Below are positions 45,419 to 59,240 of a stretch of DNA of 64,000 nt, piece by piece. The position numbers and the translations under genes were made by a program. Under the pieces are notes generated by a model. The model was not told where the DNA came from. It did no database searches and was given only the letters and a program-made list of their open reading frames with translations. The DNA comes from Prunella strophiata (Eukaryota > Chordata > Aves > Passeriformes > Prunellidae). The stretch covers positions 16,321,585 through 16,385,584 of the forward strand of contig JAZBQD010000019.1 of NCBI GenBank assembly GCA_036583965.1, written 5' to 3'. Positions within the stretch are counted from its first letter, which is position 1, and each line of letters starts with the position of its first letter.

Positions 45419-46299
45419 GCACTAACCTGGCTGGGAATTCAGTGGCCACTTCTGTCTGTGTTTCTGCATAGATCAGAGAAGAGGGGAAGTCCAAGCCCTT
45501 TACCTGTATCTTCAATTTGCTTCAAGGAATATCTGTGCTACAAAAGCTTTCAACATCTGTTTGATCCTGGAGTTTTTCAATTGTCTTCTACTTATGCTGT
45601 ATTTGTTTCATGTTTTAGCACAACTTTAGCACAATCAATCAACTCATTGATTATTTAATGTAATGAGACTAGACAAGCCAGGTAAAATAAGCATGTGGAA
45701 AATACAAACTATATACATTAAGGTTCAAGATCATATGTCAGGAGAGTAGTGAAAGAAGGATCATTCACATCCTGGAGTACACACATACTTAACATAATCC
45801 TACCCCATTGCATAAACCCACATTATACAGGTCCAGACAAATCTTTTACATCCAGCTGCTTCTGATCTGATGTCCCTGATCTATTCACAATCCCAACAAT
45901 CTTCATAAAGGAAATCACAAGTTAACTATAAAACAATCATGGGTTAAAAGGTACATCTGAAAACAGTCAGAGCTCCTTCCTCCCTCAGGAAACCATTGCA
46001 CCAGCACAGAGGATGGGCAGAGGCTGAGGAAAGGCAAGACTCATCCAACCACTACAGTAGGGTCCATCAGTAGAGTCATTCCTACAGAAATTTGACCATC
46101 AGTAAAGCTATCCTGTCCAGCTTACCATGGGAAATGAGGGTCAAAATGCTGGTTTTCACTGAAGTTAATCCATTTGTGGTAGAGAAGTCAGCTTGATAGA
46201 AAAAGCTGCTGTACATATTGATCTGTAGCACGGTAAACTGAACCTTCTGTGGCTTGGCTTGTTCCTGGTTTCATTCTTCCCTAAGTGCAGTGTGGGAGG

Positions 46300-46335
46300 A
46301 ACACAGTCTGGTGGTTAAAGCACAGGCAAGTGCTT
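46300..46335 (+). mobile_element. Possible SINE tRNA-head scrap
   Basis: GTCTGGTGGTTAAAGCACAGG resembles the Pol III A-box part of MIR-type SINEs, but no clear core follows. A weak call. Confidence 0.25.
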
Positions 46336-46740
46336 CATTTGGTTGTGAAACTTCTACTACTAACAAAGGAATGAGCAGAATTGAACCAAGAAATATAAGA
46401 TGCAAGCCAATGATGCTGGCATGTTATTAAGCAAATGGGCACTCTTCACTGGAATGAAAACTCTCAGGCTCCTGAGTATCCAAAGTGTAACAGTAGGAGC
46501 AAGCCCATCATTCTGCATGTCAGTGCCTTTCAAGCACCACTCTCTGACTGTATTTATGTGTGATGATGTGAAAAGTGAAAACAGAATAAATACAACTACA
46601 GTATAGCCACAACTGAACTTGAATGAACTACAGTCATACTGGGTAGGTAGCTGGACAACAACTGGAGACAAAAACACTTAGACCCATGATTAGAGTTCCT
46701 ATTGACTTTGATGAAGATCTTAAAGCAGAAGTTCTTGTAG

Positions 46741-46780
46741 TGAATTCATTAGGTTTAAGTTAATTCATTAGGTTTAAGCT
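46741..46780. repeat. Short tandem repeat, two units
   Basis: AATTCATTAGGTTTAAG occurs twice, 19 bases apart. A small local duplication of no evident function. Confidence 0.85.
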
Positions 46781-49428
46781 GTCTTGAACCTAACCATTCT
46801 TATGGTAAGGGAGTCAGGTACCATATTTTTCCCCTGCTAAAACACTGGTACACAATAAGGATTTCCCAGATTTTGTGGCATTCCTTGACATTTTGAGGTC
46901 AGGATAGACAGGTGGTCAGATCATCATCTTATGATTAAGAATTGTGACCACCAGGAATGTTTGAATTTGGTTTCAACTTTAACTTGAGCTAAACTGATTC
47001 TGTCTGGAAAGTGTGCATCTGCTGTTTGGGAGTGATTGAAAGTTTTCTAGTTTATTTTTTACTGAGCTGTGAGCCAGGAGAGAAGCACAGGCATACTGAG
47101 GGGAACAACTGAATGAGGATGGGTCATGTTACAAAAAAACATAATGGGTTTGTGTGAAGAGAAAGGGCATAAGCACAGAAAGGACAGTGTCCATGTCTTG
47201 TTAGATGTGCAGGCTACAGTCCAGACACAGGAAAGCTGAAATCTTTCTAGACTGTGACCTCTCTATCTCATGGTGTGTTTCAATTTTCTCTTTCTTGGTA
47301 CTGTATGATACTTTGGTATACAAAGTGGCAAGAGCCCAGGAATCTCATCTCCCTTGAGATCTGTAGATTACAGAGGGAAAGGGTATGCAAGGAAAAGAAG
47401 TTCAGCTGATACCCTGGGTTAATGGCCTCCGTTATGCTTGGTCTCTGAATTGGGGGTTATTGGTCACTGGGACCTGAGCCAAACAATACACAGACTTCAG
47501 TTGTCACCCAGAGCTGGCTGGCAGGAGGTTACATCTGACTCAGTTCAGAGGAGCAGTAATCATGCCCAGCCTGCCGTATCCTCTGGCATGTGCTGGCAGG
47601 GCAGGGCTCACAGCCCTGCCATTAATCCTGGAGTGATCCCTCAGACTCCCTGCCAGCAGTGGTTTGATATGTAGGGCTTTGTTGTCGCCTTGCCTTTATT
47701 ATGTCTTACTTCCAGGGATTTCAGCAGTGCCAAATCAGTTAAGGCCACTATGTACAGATTAGCTCTGTCTGCTCTGGGTAGATTTCATGAGCTTTCCTTT
47801 ATGGAATAGCTGTCATGCAAGACAGTCCCACCAACTAGACCATTCAGGGCTTAAAAGAAAATCAAGTCATTGAACAGTGCTGGGAAACTGACAGGTGTCA
47901 TGAGTACCCTGCCCCAGTCTGCCAGCTCTTTGGCTTGTTTTTCTCTCATTTTCCTATGAGTGACACTTTCTCTGCCTTCCTGTGGCATAATGTGCAGAGC
48001 TCAGTGTGTGATAGTCTCTCCTCATCTGGAAGGCTGATTTATTTCAGTGCCCTTCATAGCACCAGCACTCAGACCTATGTCAATTTTTGCATATATTTGC
48101 ATCATCCACAATGCCTAGAGATGGCAGTGTTCTCAATGACTTAAAAGTCACTGTTTTTATTGGCCTCTCCCTTATATGTTTTGGGTCAGTCTTGTTTCTT
48201 TTCATTTGGTTCCAGCCTGAAATTGGCCATGGTTATATGTCACAATATAGATGTTAAGCCAAAATATATAGAAAATATGAATTCTCTTCTGTGCCAGTAT
48301 AAATCAGCCAAATGGACCATATGTTTTGCCAGACTCTATAGAAAGTGATAATGTGCTGGCACTCTTGCTTTGTCCTGTCCCTAAACCACCAGACCCAAGA
48401 CAGAGCTGCCACACAGAAATAGAAGAGCTGCCTAGAGTAAGATGTTGCATGGAGTTTAACATGCTCCAACCCCTTAATCTGCCAGTTCTCTGCCTTCCTA
48501 TTTTACTCCTTTAATGACATGAGAGAATTTTTCAAAGAAAATAAAGCTGCTAGAAGATAAATGTGAGTTAGAACCAGCTGAGTTCAGGGCAGTTTATTCA
48601 GCATTCTGCCTCTTTTCTGGGATATTCTGCCCCTTGAGGATGACAAGATGTGTTGAAATCCATCTTCATTTTTAACACCAGCAAAACCTTCTCTTCTTTC
48701 AACTGTAACTCATGGTTGCAGGTGCTCTGTGGTATAAGACCACACTGCAGTGAGAAGGATGGTGCAGAGGGTAGGCAGTAGGACAGGTGTCAGGACAGCT
48801 GAAATGCAGGCTCAGGTCCCCAGAGCTTGGTTCAGTCCCCTGCCCTCACTGACCTACATCCTCCATGGGAGTTTAGTGTATCAGTGCCCATTGTCTGGTC
48901 TGCAGCCTTTGTCATGGGCTGACAGTACAACCTCAGACCTCTTTGCTCAATATTCCTTCCAGAACTCACTACTTCTCTGAGGAATCTCAATATCCAAGCA
49001 ATCATCTGGAAACCCTTGAGGGGTCTAGGTTTTCAGCAAGAGACCTTTAGCATTTACTGAAAGTTGGGGTTGTGAATGGTGTCTTCTCTTGAGCATCTGC
49101 AAGTTTGAACATACAACCTCATAAATCCGTCTGGAATTTTCCTGTTTTTTCTGTGTATTAGCTCTATGTCAGTAACTTGCCACTACAGTGAGAATCTGTT
49201 TGTATCTGAAGCAGATATTAAAATCAAAGTGCTTCAGCTAAACAGGGAGAGTCTAGGAGGAGAGGGAGAAGAATGCACCATAAATTTGCAGTTTGAAAGA
49301 ATCCACAATCTACTGCTTGGTCTGAGACTGTGTTGTTTGTTTTGGGTTTCCTTTTGGTTTTTTTCCACAAAATAATTTTAACATCTGCTTTTTTATAATA
49401 TTTTGAGCTTGCTTTTATTTTCTAATTT

Positions 49429-49452
49429 TTTTTCTTTTTTTTTTTTTTTTAA
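49429..49452. repeat. Poly-T tract
   Basis: A run of T with one C, followed by AATAAAG. Simple sequence. Confidence 0.8.
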
Positions 49453-52329
49453 TAAAGTAAAATTTTTGGTTTCCATTCAGCCCCCTAAGTAAATGAAGCA
49501 TTAACTTGTGACCCAGTAAACTGCTAGCTGGATCAAAGGCATTAATTGGTTTTGTGGTAGAACCAACAGTAACACTGAATGGGAAGATTGTATAAACAGT
49601 AATACACAGAAGTCTAGGAAAGCTACAGTTGTGATCAGGAAATGAAGGGACTGGAACCCAGCAGTAGATGAAAAGATAACCTAACTCATGGTGATCTGGT
49701 GGAAGATGATCAATAGAAGGCAGTGACATCAAGAGCAGTGTAGCACTAGGCAGTTTCTGGCAGTGTTACTAAGACTTCTCATTCCAGAACAGAGAGCAAA
49801 TAGTACTTCAGAATGTTCTGTTGAGAATGGCTCCAACCTACTGCCATTAGGTGTAAGTACTTTACTACCAGATAAATGTAGACAAGTTTATGGAAATTTC
49901 AGTATAAAGCAGCAGCAAGTTGGGCCCATTATTGAGGCTGACTTTGATTAAAAGAGTAAAGTGTATTGTAAAACTCAGGGTAAGATGACAGTAATTGAAA
50001 CTGTAAATGACAGAGAAGTAGAAGTCTGTATGGTGGGTGGTACAAAAGAATGATTATTGCTGAATAGGGTATAATTTGCTGAAAGGAAGGAAAATTACTT
50101 TTAGACTGAACATAATAAAGCCCTTTATGGCACTGCAGTGTATCAGGTTATACAAGAACACACTAGATATGTTGTAGTGGAGGAATAGTACAAAATGTAA
50201 CAGTAGAATCATTTAAAAGCTGCCTGGAACAATTTTTAGCAAGAAAAAGTCTCGCACAAATTGGGGGTGCGATAGATATTGTCAGGTGTAGTTTGCTGTA
50301 CTTTTGAGTCTTTTGATATATTTCCAGCTTCCAGTGTGCACAGAGGCACAAAGGTATGCTTTATTTAACTGCAGAGAAAAGCTCATAGCATGGGTTAGAG
50401 CCTCCACCCATTAAACAACATTTATTGTCACTGTGGCTGAGCAACTGCAAAGCTGCGATAGCTTGAACGGGTAGCCTGACATCCCCTTTCCAAAGGAGGA
50501 ATCTTGGAGCAGTGCAGGCTCTGTTTGCCAGACTGCCACTCCTTAATCCTGGAGCAGGAACCAGGCCAGGGAGAGGAGATGTGATCTGAAAGCCATAGCA
50601 TGCTGCTAATTTCCTGCTATTGCAAACCCTGTGGGGAATCCCAAACCCGGCATAGGCTGGAGCAGCCTTGGATCATTCTCCTGTTCCTCAGAGGTAGACT
50701 GCAGCAATATATACAACACTCATTGCCAGCAATTCACTAAGCACTGCATGTGGAGCTTTATTTCAGAAGCAGATTGAAATGATTTTAATTAAAAGCAGGA
50801 CTGACTTTGTGATGGAATAGCCCAGACCTGTGCATTGACAGCTATCAGTTGATTTCATGCACTCATCCCAAAAGACTGTAACATGCCAACTTTAGAAAGG
50901 AGGTGCTTTTCCCCACTAAATCAGTGCTGTTTGAAGATACCGTTCTGTAAAACCTGTATTGTGTTTTTCAAGTGGTACATTGCATTTTGGGACAAAATTT
51001 GTTCTCATTAACATTTGCAAGAGGTTTAACTAGTCATGGATGAAAAGTGGTATAAGAGAACTTTACAGGGTTGCATATAAGACTTCTAACACTGCCCATG
51101 AATTTATTCAAAAGAAGTTTATCTCCATGTTTCTCAGGCAATAAGCCCACATATAGATTTGAGTCCAGAGAACTATGGCATAGGTGTGTCCTACACAGAC
51201 TAGAGAATACCTCTAAAGATAATGAGTGGCTGACAATTTGCAGTGTATCTATTAATGGGCCAGCAGGTCACATGCATTCTGGAGCTGGCAAGTGATGTTC
51301 ATCATCTAAAGATACAAAATACTATCATATTCTGCTCCACAAAAATCACAAGCTGACATCTAGAAGCTTGGGACATGAAACTGTTTCAGAAATACATGAT
51401 CTGTGCTTCATTCCCTTTGACCTGAGGAGGGACATGAAATGCTAAAGTAAGCACTGTCTGCAGTATCTAATTGGAGATGATTAGAAAGACTATGAATTGT
51501 AGAATGCTAATCATGGTAAGAATTTGCTAGGCCCTCTTCTGTCCTGGAGACTGTGTCTTCTAAAATGGAACTGCTCCCTTGCGTGACTCAGTATGACCTG
51601 AGACCTTGTGGCATAAGGGTTAATAAAAGAATGTACTATAAGGAAAAAATGTAAATTAACTTTCCACTACAGCAGACCCACATGATGGAAAATTCACTGG
51701 GATGTACCTTCTAGAGAGTAAAAGCAGGAGTTTGCTCTGGGAGTAATCACAGAGATTAAATGTTCCTGCTGGTTGGGAACATTGTCTCTTCTGTTTGTTT
51801 ATTTATTTACTTTTCATTTTTTTAATTACCCAAAGAGAACATTGGGTTTTTTTCAGGCCAGGCCACTTGAAAATGAACCGTTTGGCTTGGGAATGCTCAG
51901 TGTGAACATGTGTCTTTCTGAGCTTTCATGGATAATGTGAGAGCTGGTGGGACTGCCTGTGACACTGCTCATGTGGCCAGTCCTGTCAGCTTGTAGCACT
52001 AGTCAGGAATTCCTGAGTTCTGGTATAAGGAAGGTGGGCTTCCATTGGAGATCTGGGGACAAATGTGTGCAGGTCTGAGCATGTGAGTAGTGCAGTCTGG
52101 TCCTGTGTTTGTTCAGCATCCAATGAAACAGTTCACTGATCTCAACTGTTGGTACTAAATTAAGCAGAGATTCACATTTTAATTATTTTCTCTTAACTAC
52201 CTCCAGGGGAGAATTCAAAGTGCAGTCAATTTCTGTTGCCTTCACAGGCATCTACTTCTCCCAATCATTCTGATTTCCTGGCATAAAAAAGACCTGGGCA
52301 CACTGAAGATATGCAGCAAAGGATTGCTG

Positions 52330-52705
52330 TGGTGGTTAGAGGGTGGCAGCACATGTCATACAAGGAGAGGTTGAGAGAGCTGGATTTAACCTGCCTTAAG
52401 AACATAAGGCTTATGAGAGAATTGTACTGCTGGCTGCCTTCCACTGTCTAATGTGAGTGTGTAGAGAAGATGAAGCCAGGTCCAGCTCAGATATGCATGT
52501 GGACAGGAATGGGCAAAAGTTGCAACATGGGAAATTCCTGTTAGCTATCAGGAGAAATGTTATCCCAGTGAAGGTGGTCAAACACTGGGACAGAGCTTCA
52601 AAAACTTTGTAGCTAAAGGTTGAACCCTTGGAGAAAGTCAAACCTCAGCTGGAAAAGGCCCTGAGCAGCCTGACTGAATTGTCCCTGCTTTGAGTGGAGA
52701 CTGAA
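52330..52705 (+). mobile_element. CR1 LINE fragment, sense
   Basis: CATACAAGGAGAGGTTGAGAG, then AGCTGGATTTAACC, a middle with AACATGGGAAATTCCTGTTA, GGTGGTCAAACACTGGGACAG and CCCTGAGCAGCCTGACTGAA. This is a longer but rather diverged CR1 tail lacking the final octamer. Confidence 0.85.
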
Positions 52706-53756
52706 ACCAGAAGACTTACAGAAGCCAACTTCAACATGCCTTGCTCATGGCTCTGAAACTGCAGTGCCTGAAGTGCAGTAGCCTGTGTCTGACACCACTT
52801 CGAGCCTTTAATATATTGAAGGCTCCCATAAAATGAAAGTGATATTCTCTTTGTCACATGGATTATGAGTTTTAGCACTGATTTTTAAGTGCTGTCAGAT
52901 CTTTGAATGGAGTGGGGTGCTTTTATATTTTCTTTGGAGGCTCTGTAGAGCTGACCAGTTAAGTGTGACTCAAAAGTCACATCACAACCCCAGGGTCTGC
53001 AGTGAGAATTAGAGGTCCTTTTTAAGAAGGGAGACCTTCAGATCTCTGCCCATAGCAGCAACTCCTGCTAGCTGCTCCAGAAGCTGTCATGATTGACTAA
53101 AGAGAGTGTTATGCTTGGCACTAAGGGCACTGGGGACCTTGTCAGGGGAGAAAATTGTTTTTCATATTTCATCTGAGTTTCAAATCTGTCCATGTGTCAG
53201 CATGTTTTATAACAATCCCAAAAGCACCACAAAGCTAAGGTAATTCTTGTATAAATGTTAGGACCTTTTGGGCTCTTTTATAAGCAAAGAATGGGTAGTG
53301 GAATAAAGCCAGTGGAGAAGAAAAATCTCTGCAAATACTGGCTTCCAGACTCAGACAGCTGTGTCCTCATTACTCTTAATAGCAAAGAGCTATGAATGTT
53401 GGGCAACATTCCCCCCTGAGTGTATACATAGCAAGCCATCTATTTATTTATTTCAGTGGTGGTGATCATTGGAAAATGCCTATAAGCCCTGCTCAAATAA
53501 CTGGCTTTAACTCAGATTTGGCATTCAGTGCTTTATAATGCTTGAACCACATTTTCTTGCAATGTTCCAAAAATCACCGCCAGCCAACTGAGTTGCAAAC
53601 TGTCCTGGATAAATGAAAACTGTGTGGATATGGGAGGTTTACTTTGTTCCAATTAGTGTGTGATGTGGATGTCTACTGGCAGTTTTCCTGCTCTCCTTGC
53701 TCTCAGTTCATGGCTCCCTGGAAAAAGAGGTGTTTCATCTCAGAGGGCTTTTTCAC

Positions 53757-53797
53757 TCTCTCCTTTTCTCTCCCTCTCTCTCTCTCTCTCTCTCTCA
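53757..53797. repeat. (TC)n microsatellite
   Basis: TCTCTCCC followed by about 13 uninterrupted TC units. It is likely length-polymorphic. Confidence 0.9.
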
Positions 53798-56700
53798 GTA
53801 GCCCCTTTCAGTTACCTGTAGGGCCTAAATTAAGACAGAAAATTTCTAGATTTGGGAAATTCTGATACAGTAAGATCTCAAAGGAGATGTGCTGAGCCTT
53901 TAGAGGCAGAAAGTTGTGTTTTGTTTTGCCCCAAGAGCTCCCAGTTTTGAGCAGGACCATGACCAGGTTCTAGATGGTTGCAAAACTCCCAAGCAGGACA
54001 AGATGTGAGGCTGAAACTGCATCAAAGAAAATTTCTAATAAAAGTTATCTAACATTTGCAGGAGTCCTGTCCCCTACCTGTCAATCAATAAATCAATTGA
54101 GATCAGGGCAGATCATCTTCCTCTGTATTGATCCTGGCATAAACCAGAAGTCTTGATCTGGATGGTCTTAAATGAATTTTCTCTCCATGAAACTGAAGAT
54201 TAATTTCAATCAAAAACTGAGAAAAAAATCCTACATTTCTGGTAATTGTTTCTACTTCACTATAGGAACTTCCAGACACACATTCTGCAAGCCAGGCTCT
54301 TTTCCCTGGTTTAATGGCTATGTTAAGGGAGTAAGGTCTTAGCCTCTTGGAGAAGGTCAAAGTGCCCATTGTGTGTGTGTTTGACTCATGTAGCTTCAAG
54401 TGACAAGAGGCAATCTACAGCCATGCCACCCCCAGCTGGTGCCTCCTTGTGTGCCCAAGCCAAAGCAGTTTTGAATCCAGTCCTTTACTGAATGAGATGC
54501 TGATGATTATTGCTGAAAGCTTTTGTGAGAGATCAGTTAGTGACAAATCCCATACAAGGGATCTCTATCATTATATCCCATGACAGACATCCCTTGCTGT
54601 CTTCTCTTCATATGTATTGAAGATTTCAAGTTATCCTGTCAGAGTGACTACAGCATTCATACTGAATTTTCTCTATGAGTATGTACATATTGCTCACCTA
54701 GAATCTCACCTGTTTTCAGTTGTTTGCACAACACACTTGATGTTGCACATCCAAAGTGGCTACATTTTAGTGGAAGAAGCAGCCCTTCCAATAAAAGTTT
54801 CTGCTATAACCTGCAGGTGGATATTTGTATCCCTTTGTTTTCACTGTGGCTTTAATTTCTGGGTCCATTTGGATCAATTTCTTCTGCCATATTAAAAGTC
54901 AGACTGTTCTCTTCTTTACTAGTTATTGTGGTTTATTCACAGTCCCAGACCTCTCTAGCCTGCCAAAACACTTGGAAAAGGAGCTCTTAATGACTCAGTT
55001 AAAATGTACGGTCAAGAAGTTCACTTATTAGAGGAAATGTAAACTGACCACCAATTGGCTAAACCAGCTGGCTGGACTATTTGTGCTTGAGATTTCTCAA
55101 AGCTCCCTAGGGAACAAAAGTGGGAATAGCAGTGCTCTGCTTTTAGTTCTCTCATGTTCTGTACCCTAACAGAAAAGTCTTTGAAAAAATTTGTTGGAGG
55201 AGAAGCCAATAGCATTTGACAAGTTTAAAAGCTTTACAAATAATGCTTTTATCATATTTTTGATATATTCTTTCTTTCAGGGTATTTTTTAACTAATCCA
55301 TAGTAATGCAGAGAAAATATACAATTCAGCCATAGAAAACTCACTTCTTCACTTTTAATAGTTCTACTCCTCTTTTGTAAAATTTTATAAGCCTTTTCTA
55401 GTGATTCTTGCATGAGACTATTTCATATCATACAGCAAACTGATGATTGTAAGGATCTTTTTTCTTATTTCTGAGCATGCATTTCCTGGCTCTGACTGCA
55501 CATTTTTTGTTTCCATTGCAATAGAAAGTGCTACTTAGATAACCTCTCAGCAGCTGGGAGTATTCTCAATAAAAGCTCACTGGCTCCTCTGACTACTCTA
55601 CCAGCAGATCACAGTGTAGCATGTGGTCATACAAAATAGGTATTATAAGAAACCACAATAATTCTTCATTAATTCAGCTGAAAAATATATTTCCTGATGA
55701 TGAAGATAAAACCATGTTGAGCAAAAACTTTTTTGTTCCTCCTAATTCAGCAAGTTCAGTGTCATCGGTGGAATGGCAATGTGTCTACCTGACTTCCACA
55801 GGGTACTTGGGTCACTCTTGTTCTGCTGTACTGCAGCTATTTGACATAGAATAAGTGCAGCAGGGAAGTAGCTGAGATTCCCAAATCACATGCACTGATC
55901 ATGCATGTGCAGAACCTGCAGCAGGAAATCACGAATCAAGAGAATACAGTTAGGTTCCAGCCCATGGAGTTTCCATCTTTAAGCAAAGCTCTTGGTTGAA
56001 ATTAGTAGCTTGTCTTATTTTTGATCCCAGAGTCAGCATACTGACTGTGCATTTGTGCAAAAGCTCTGATGGGACACCAGGAGTAGTCCACACAAGTGGC
56101 TGTGACCTTGTACCAACAGAGAGCCCTGGGAATTGGTGGGAGTGAGGATCTCTGGTCATGCAGGTGATGCCAAGAGCATGAACCACGCACAGGTCTGTTC
56201 TGAGCAGAGTGGGGAGAGGCTGCTGGCCCTTTAGTCCCCTTGCTATGCACTTCTTTGCATGGCTGTCCTGTAAATCTCAGCCACAAAAGCAGGACTAGAA
56301 CTGTGTTCAAAGAGCAAAGTCCTTCACAGTTTAGCTGTTGTTTATCATCTTTGAGTAATGTGCAAAGTGGGCTCACTAAGGAAAGGCTCAGATAGCTGGC
56401 AGGAGACCTAGAACCTGTGACACATGTTGAGCAATTTTCATACCAGGCAGAGGGAGCAGAATTACAGATTCATGCCTCACACTTATTTAGTATCCATTTC
56501 CAGACTGACCCTCTGTGTGAAAAAACTCACTTTAATCTTTGTTTAGCCATCAGCCAATAACCTAATGCATATGGGATGCAGATAGAAAATTAATTCAGCA
56601 ATCAATGGCCAGTCCTCAGACAGTGAAATATGCAATTAAACAGGTGTTTAGGGAGTTGATCTTGGATTGTGTCCAAGCTCTGCGGGGTCAGTTGTCCTTG

Positions 56701-58628
56701 GAAAAAACACTGACCCCACACAGCAGCAGTTTGAATTTGGCTTCAGTCTGCACTTTAGGAATGTGGCATTGTTATTTCTTCCCTTTTCTTATCAAATGTA
56801 ATTATCTTGAGAAAAAAAAAAAGTTTTGAGAAAACATGTGATTTCACTGAGTAAAAATCTACTACTGAGGAAATTATTTTTCAGTGTCCAAATAAGGAGT
56901 GGGAGAGAAGTTTGGGGAAAGTTCTCTGTTCCAAGTAATCTTGGACCTGATACCCATGTTACTGAGCTCGGATGTTTAGTCCTGGCCTGCAATTACGCCT
57001 ATAAAAAACAGACATCCAATCTTTTTATTATTTTAAAATGGAGCCCTGAGGGTTATAAATGACTGAATGAGCTTTAGTGTTTGAGCAGACAGAGATTCTG
57101 GAACGAGCTGTCAGCTTTGAGCTTCTCTTCCAGATCGTTGCATCTTAAGAGCTGGGTTAGCTCCTGGGGTTGTGACAGTAAAACAGTGGGACTAAAAGAC
57201 AGACAGAATAAAATAAAGACATAGGGCCCCAAAATCACCCACACCTCCTTGTAAAAGGGGGAAGAAGATTTTCCATGGTAAATGTTTTCCAGTCTGTAAG
57301 ACCTGTGCTCTCACAACTGTCAAATTAATCTCCAGTATTACTGTGTTGAACCCCATGGTGCCAGTGGCTCTCAAATAATCATGATGGTAAAAGCATACTC
57401 ACTTTTGTCAATGGCTGACCAAAAGAAGGAAAAGCAGCCTTAGCTACTACTGTGACCCACAGAAATTTGTAGCATGATTATCAGAATTCATTACTTAAGA
57501 AAGGAAGTCATGCATACTAAATATGTTCCAAAGAGAACAAAATGTAACAGTCCATCTGTGAAACAGCACACATTGCCAAAAGCATATTGTCTTGGAAATC
57601 TGCTGTCCACGTTGGCTTCCCCCTTCATCACAGAGTCCAAGCAAAGTTTCACTTCTAATTGTCATGGTCTCCAAGAGCGTGGTTCTAGCTCAGAGGTGAC
57701 AAGCCCACATCCTTCCATGACAGCTCTCTGCTAGTGCTGTCATTCCTCTGTAAGCCAGCTGGGAAAAAGAGCTGCCATGGGGGAAGTGGGATGGTCACAG
57801 TGCCCCGAGCACAGACCACACCTGTGGAGGGTGAGCACAGTCACAGATCCCACCACTCCTCACCCTTGGATGCTCTGAAGGACAATAGCCTCCCTTGTTC
57901 CTGTTGGGGCAGGTGCAAATCAATCTCCTTGGGATGGAGCTCCCTTGGTAAACTTTCCACTCTGTCATGTGGCATTTAACCACATGCCCATAAGGACCAA
58001 GATTTTTATTTTATCCTTTAAAAGTAGTTTTTTGTCAAGAAAATATTTTCCTACCTGAAGGGCTCTGAAAAATTTCTGAACTGATGAGTTGATGGGAAGG
58101 ATTTGTTTCCTTCTGTATTCTTTAGTGCATGAAATCCTGTTCATGCATAATCCTCTGTTTTTTCTGAGCAGAAGAAAAGCAGTCTTTGCTTACAGTTTTT
58201 GAACCACACCTTCCAGAAGGCAGGTGCTCCCAGTTCCTAAATACCTCTGCTCCTTCTCCTGCTGTCTGCTGGCTTCTTTCCCTGGCTATCCACCTCATAA
58301 AGTTACTTAGATTGCTGAAAAATCTACTACCTCCTGCATGAGCACATCCTCTAACCTGCAGTTTAGTCCTCTTGAGGCTCTTTGATTCAATGAATTGATC
58401 CAAGGTAATAACTTGGATTCTTCCTCTTTTACTTGGTTCATCCTTCACAAAGAAGCAATCACTCTGTGTGTACTAAAATGAAGGTGGTTGGCATGCCCAA
58501 CATATTTAGGCTGATGACTTAACATCTACCACAAAAATGTTATTAACCCTTTCTATGTTTTCCACATAATTCTGAAGTTACTAAAAGCGTTAGAGGTACA
58601 ATTTCTCTCATTAAAATCATTAATATAC

Positions 58629-58650
58629 ATTTGTACATTAATGTACAAAT
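58629..58650. repeat. 22-bp perfect palindrome
   Basis: ATTTGTACATT followed directly by its reverse complement AATGTACAAAT, with no spacer. The surroundings repeat the GTACAAA and GTGCAAA words several times. Confidence 0.9.
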
Positions 58651-59036
58651 AAAAGTACAAAATTAAAGTGCAAATAAAAAATTACAAAATTAATACCCAT
58701 ACATTTAAATTTGCAATGGAAAAATCATTTGGAAGAACTTTTTAAATTCCTATCCCCATTTTCAGTACTTTTGCTGGCCCAGTTAGATTTCCTAATGGCC
58801 TAGGAAATGGAAAATGAGGTAAGGAAAACAGAAAATCTGAGGTATGATGGTTATGGATATAGACAAAAATGACTAAACATTAAAAGGTGTTAAATTATTC
58901 AGTGAATACTTTAGGACACTGCTTTGACCACATAATCTGTATTTTTTGTGACCCAGGACACAGAACCTTACCCATCAAATGGTGTTTTGAAGACACATTT
59001 TTTGTTACAGCTTGTTTGAAAGAATAAGTACTGTTG

Positions 59037-59240
59037 AGGTACCCTAAAATACAGGAACAATCTTTAGCATCCTAGTTTTTTCTCATATATAATTTCACAG
59101 CAATACTCACAGTCCTATCTGTAAGGGCAAGAAGTGGTGTGAAAGCCAGAAAATTATTTCAATTTGCTACTGACTGCACCAATAATTCCCTTTCTGCTTC
59201 AGTAACTACTGGAAACTTTGAGGTTCCATGCACCATCTAG
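59037..59240 (+). repeat. Unclassified duplicated segment, copy 1
   Basis: About 190 bp similar to 61330-61518, with shared blocks such as AATTTCACAGCAA, ACTCACAGTCCT, GTGTGAAAGCCAGA, CTGCTTCAGTAACTACTGG and TTTGAGGTTCCATGCA. Same orientation, roughly four-fifths identical by eye. I do not recognise the family. Confidence 0.85.

Noticed and set aside
45293..45658. 121-codon + strand open frame
   Set aside because: It starts inside the solo LTR and runs out into intron; no retroviral protein motif is present.
56002..56376. 124-codon minus-strand open frame
   Set aside because: Composition and lack of any recognisable motif suggest chance.
58122..58448. 108-codon minus-strand open frame with a protein-like composition
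   Set aside because: No family recognised, no exon context, and the flanks look like ordinary intron. A protein search would decide.
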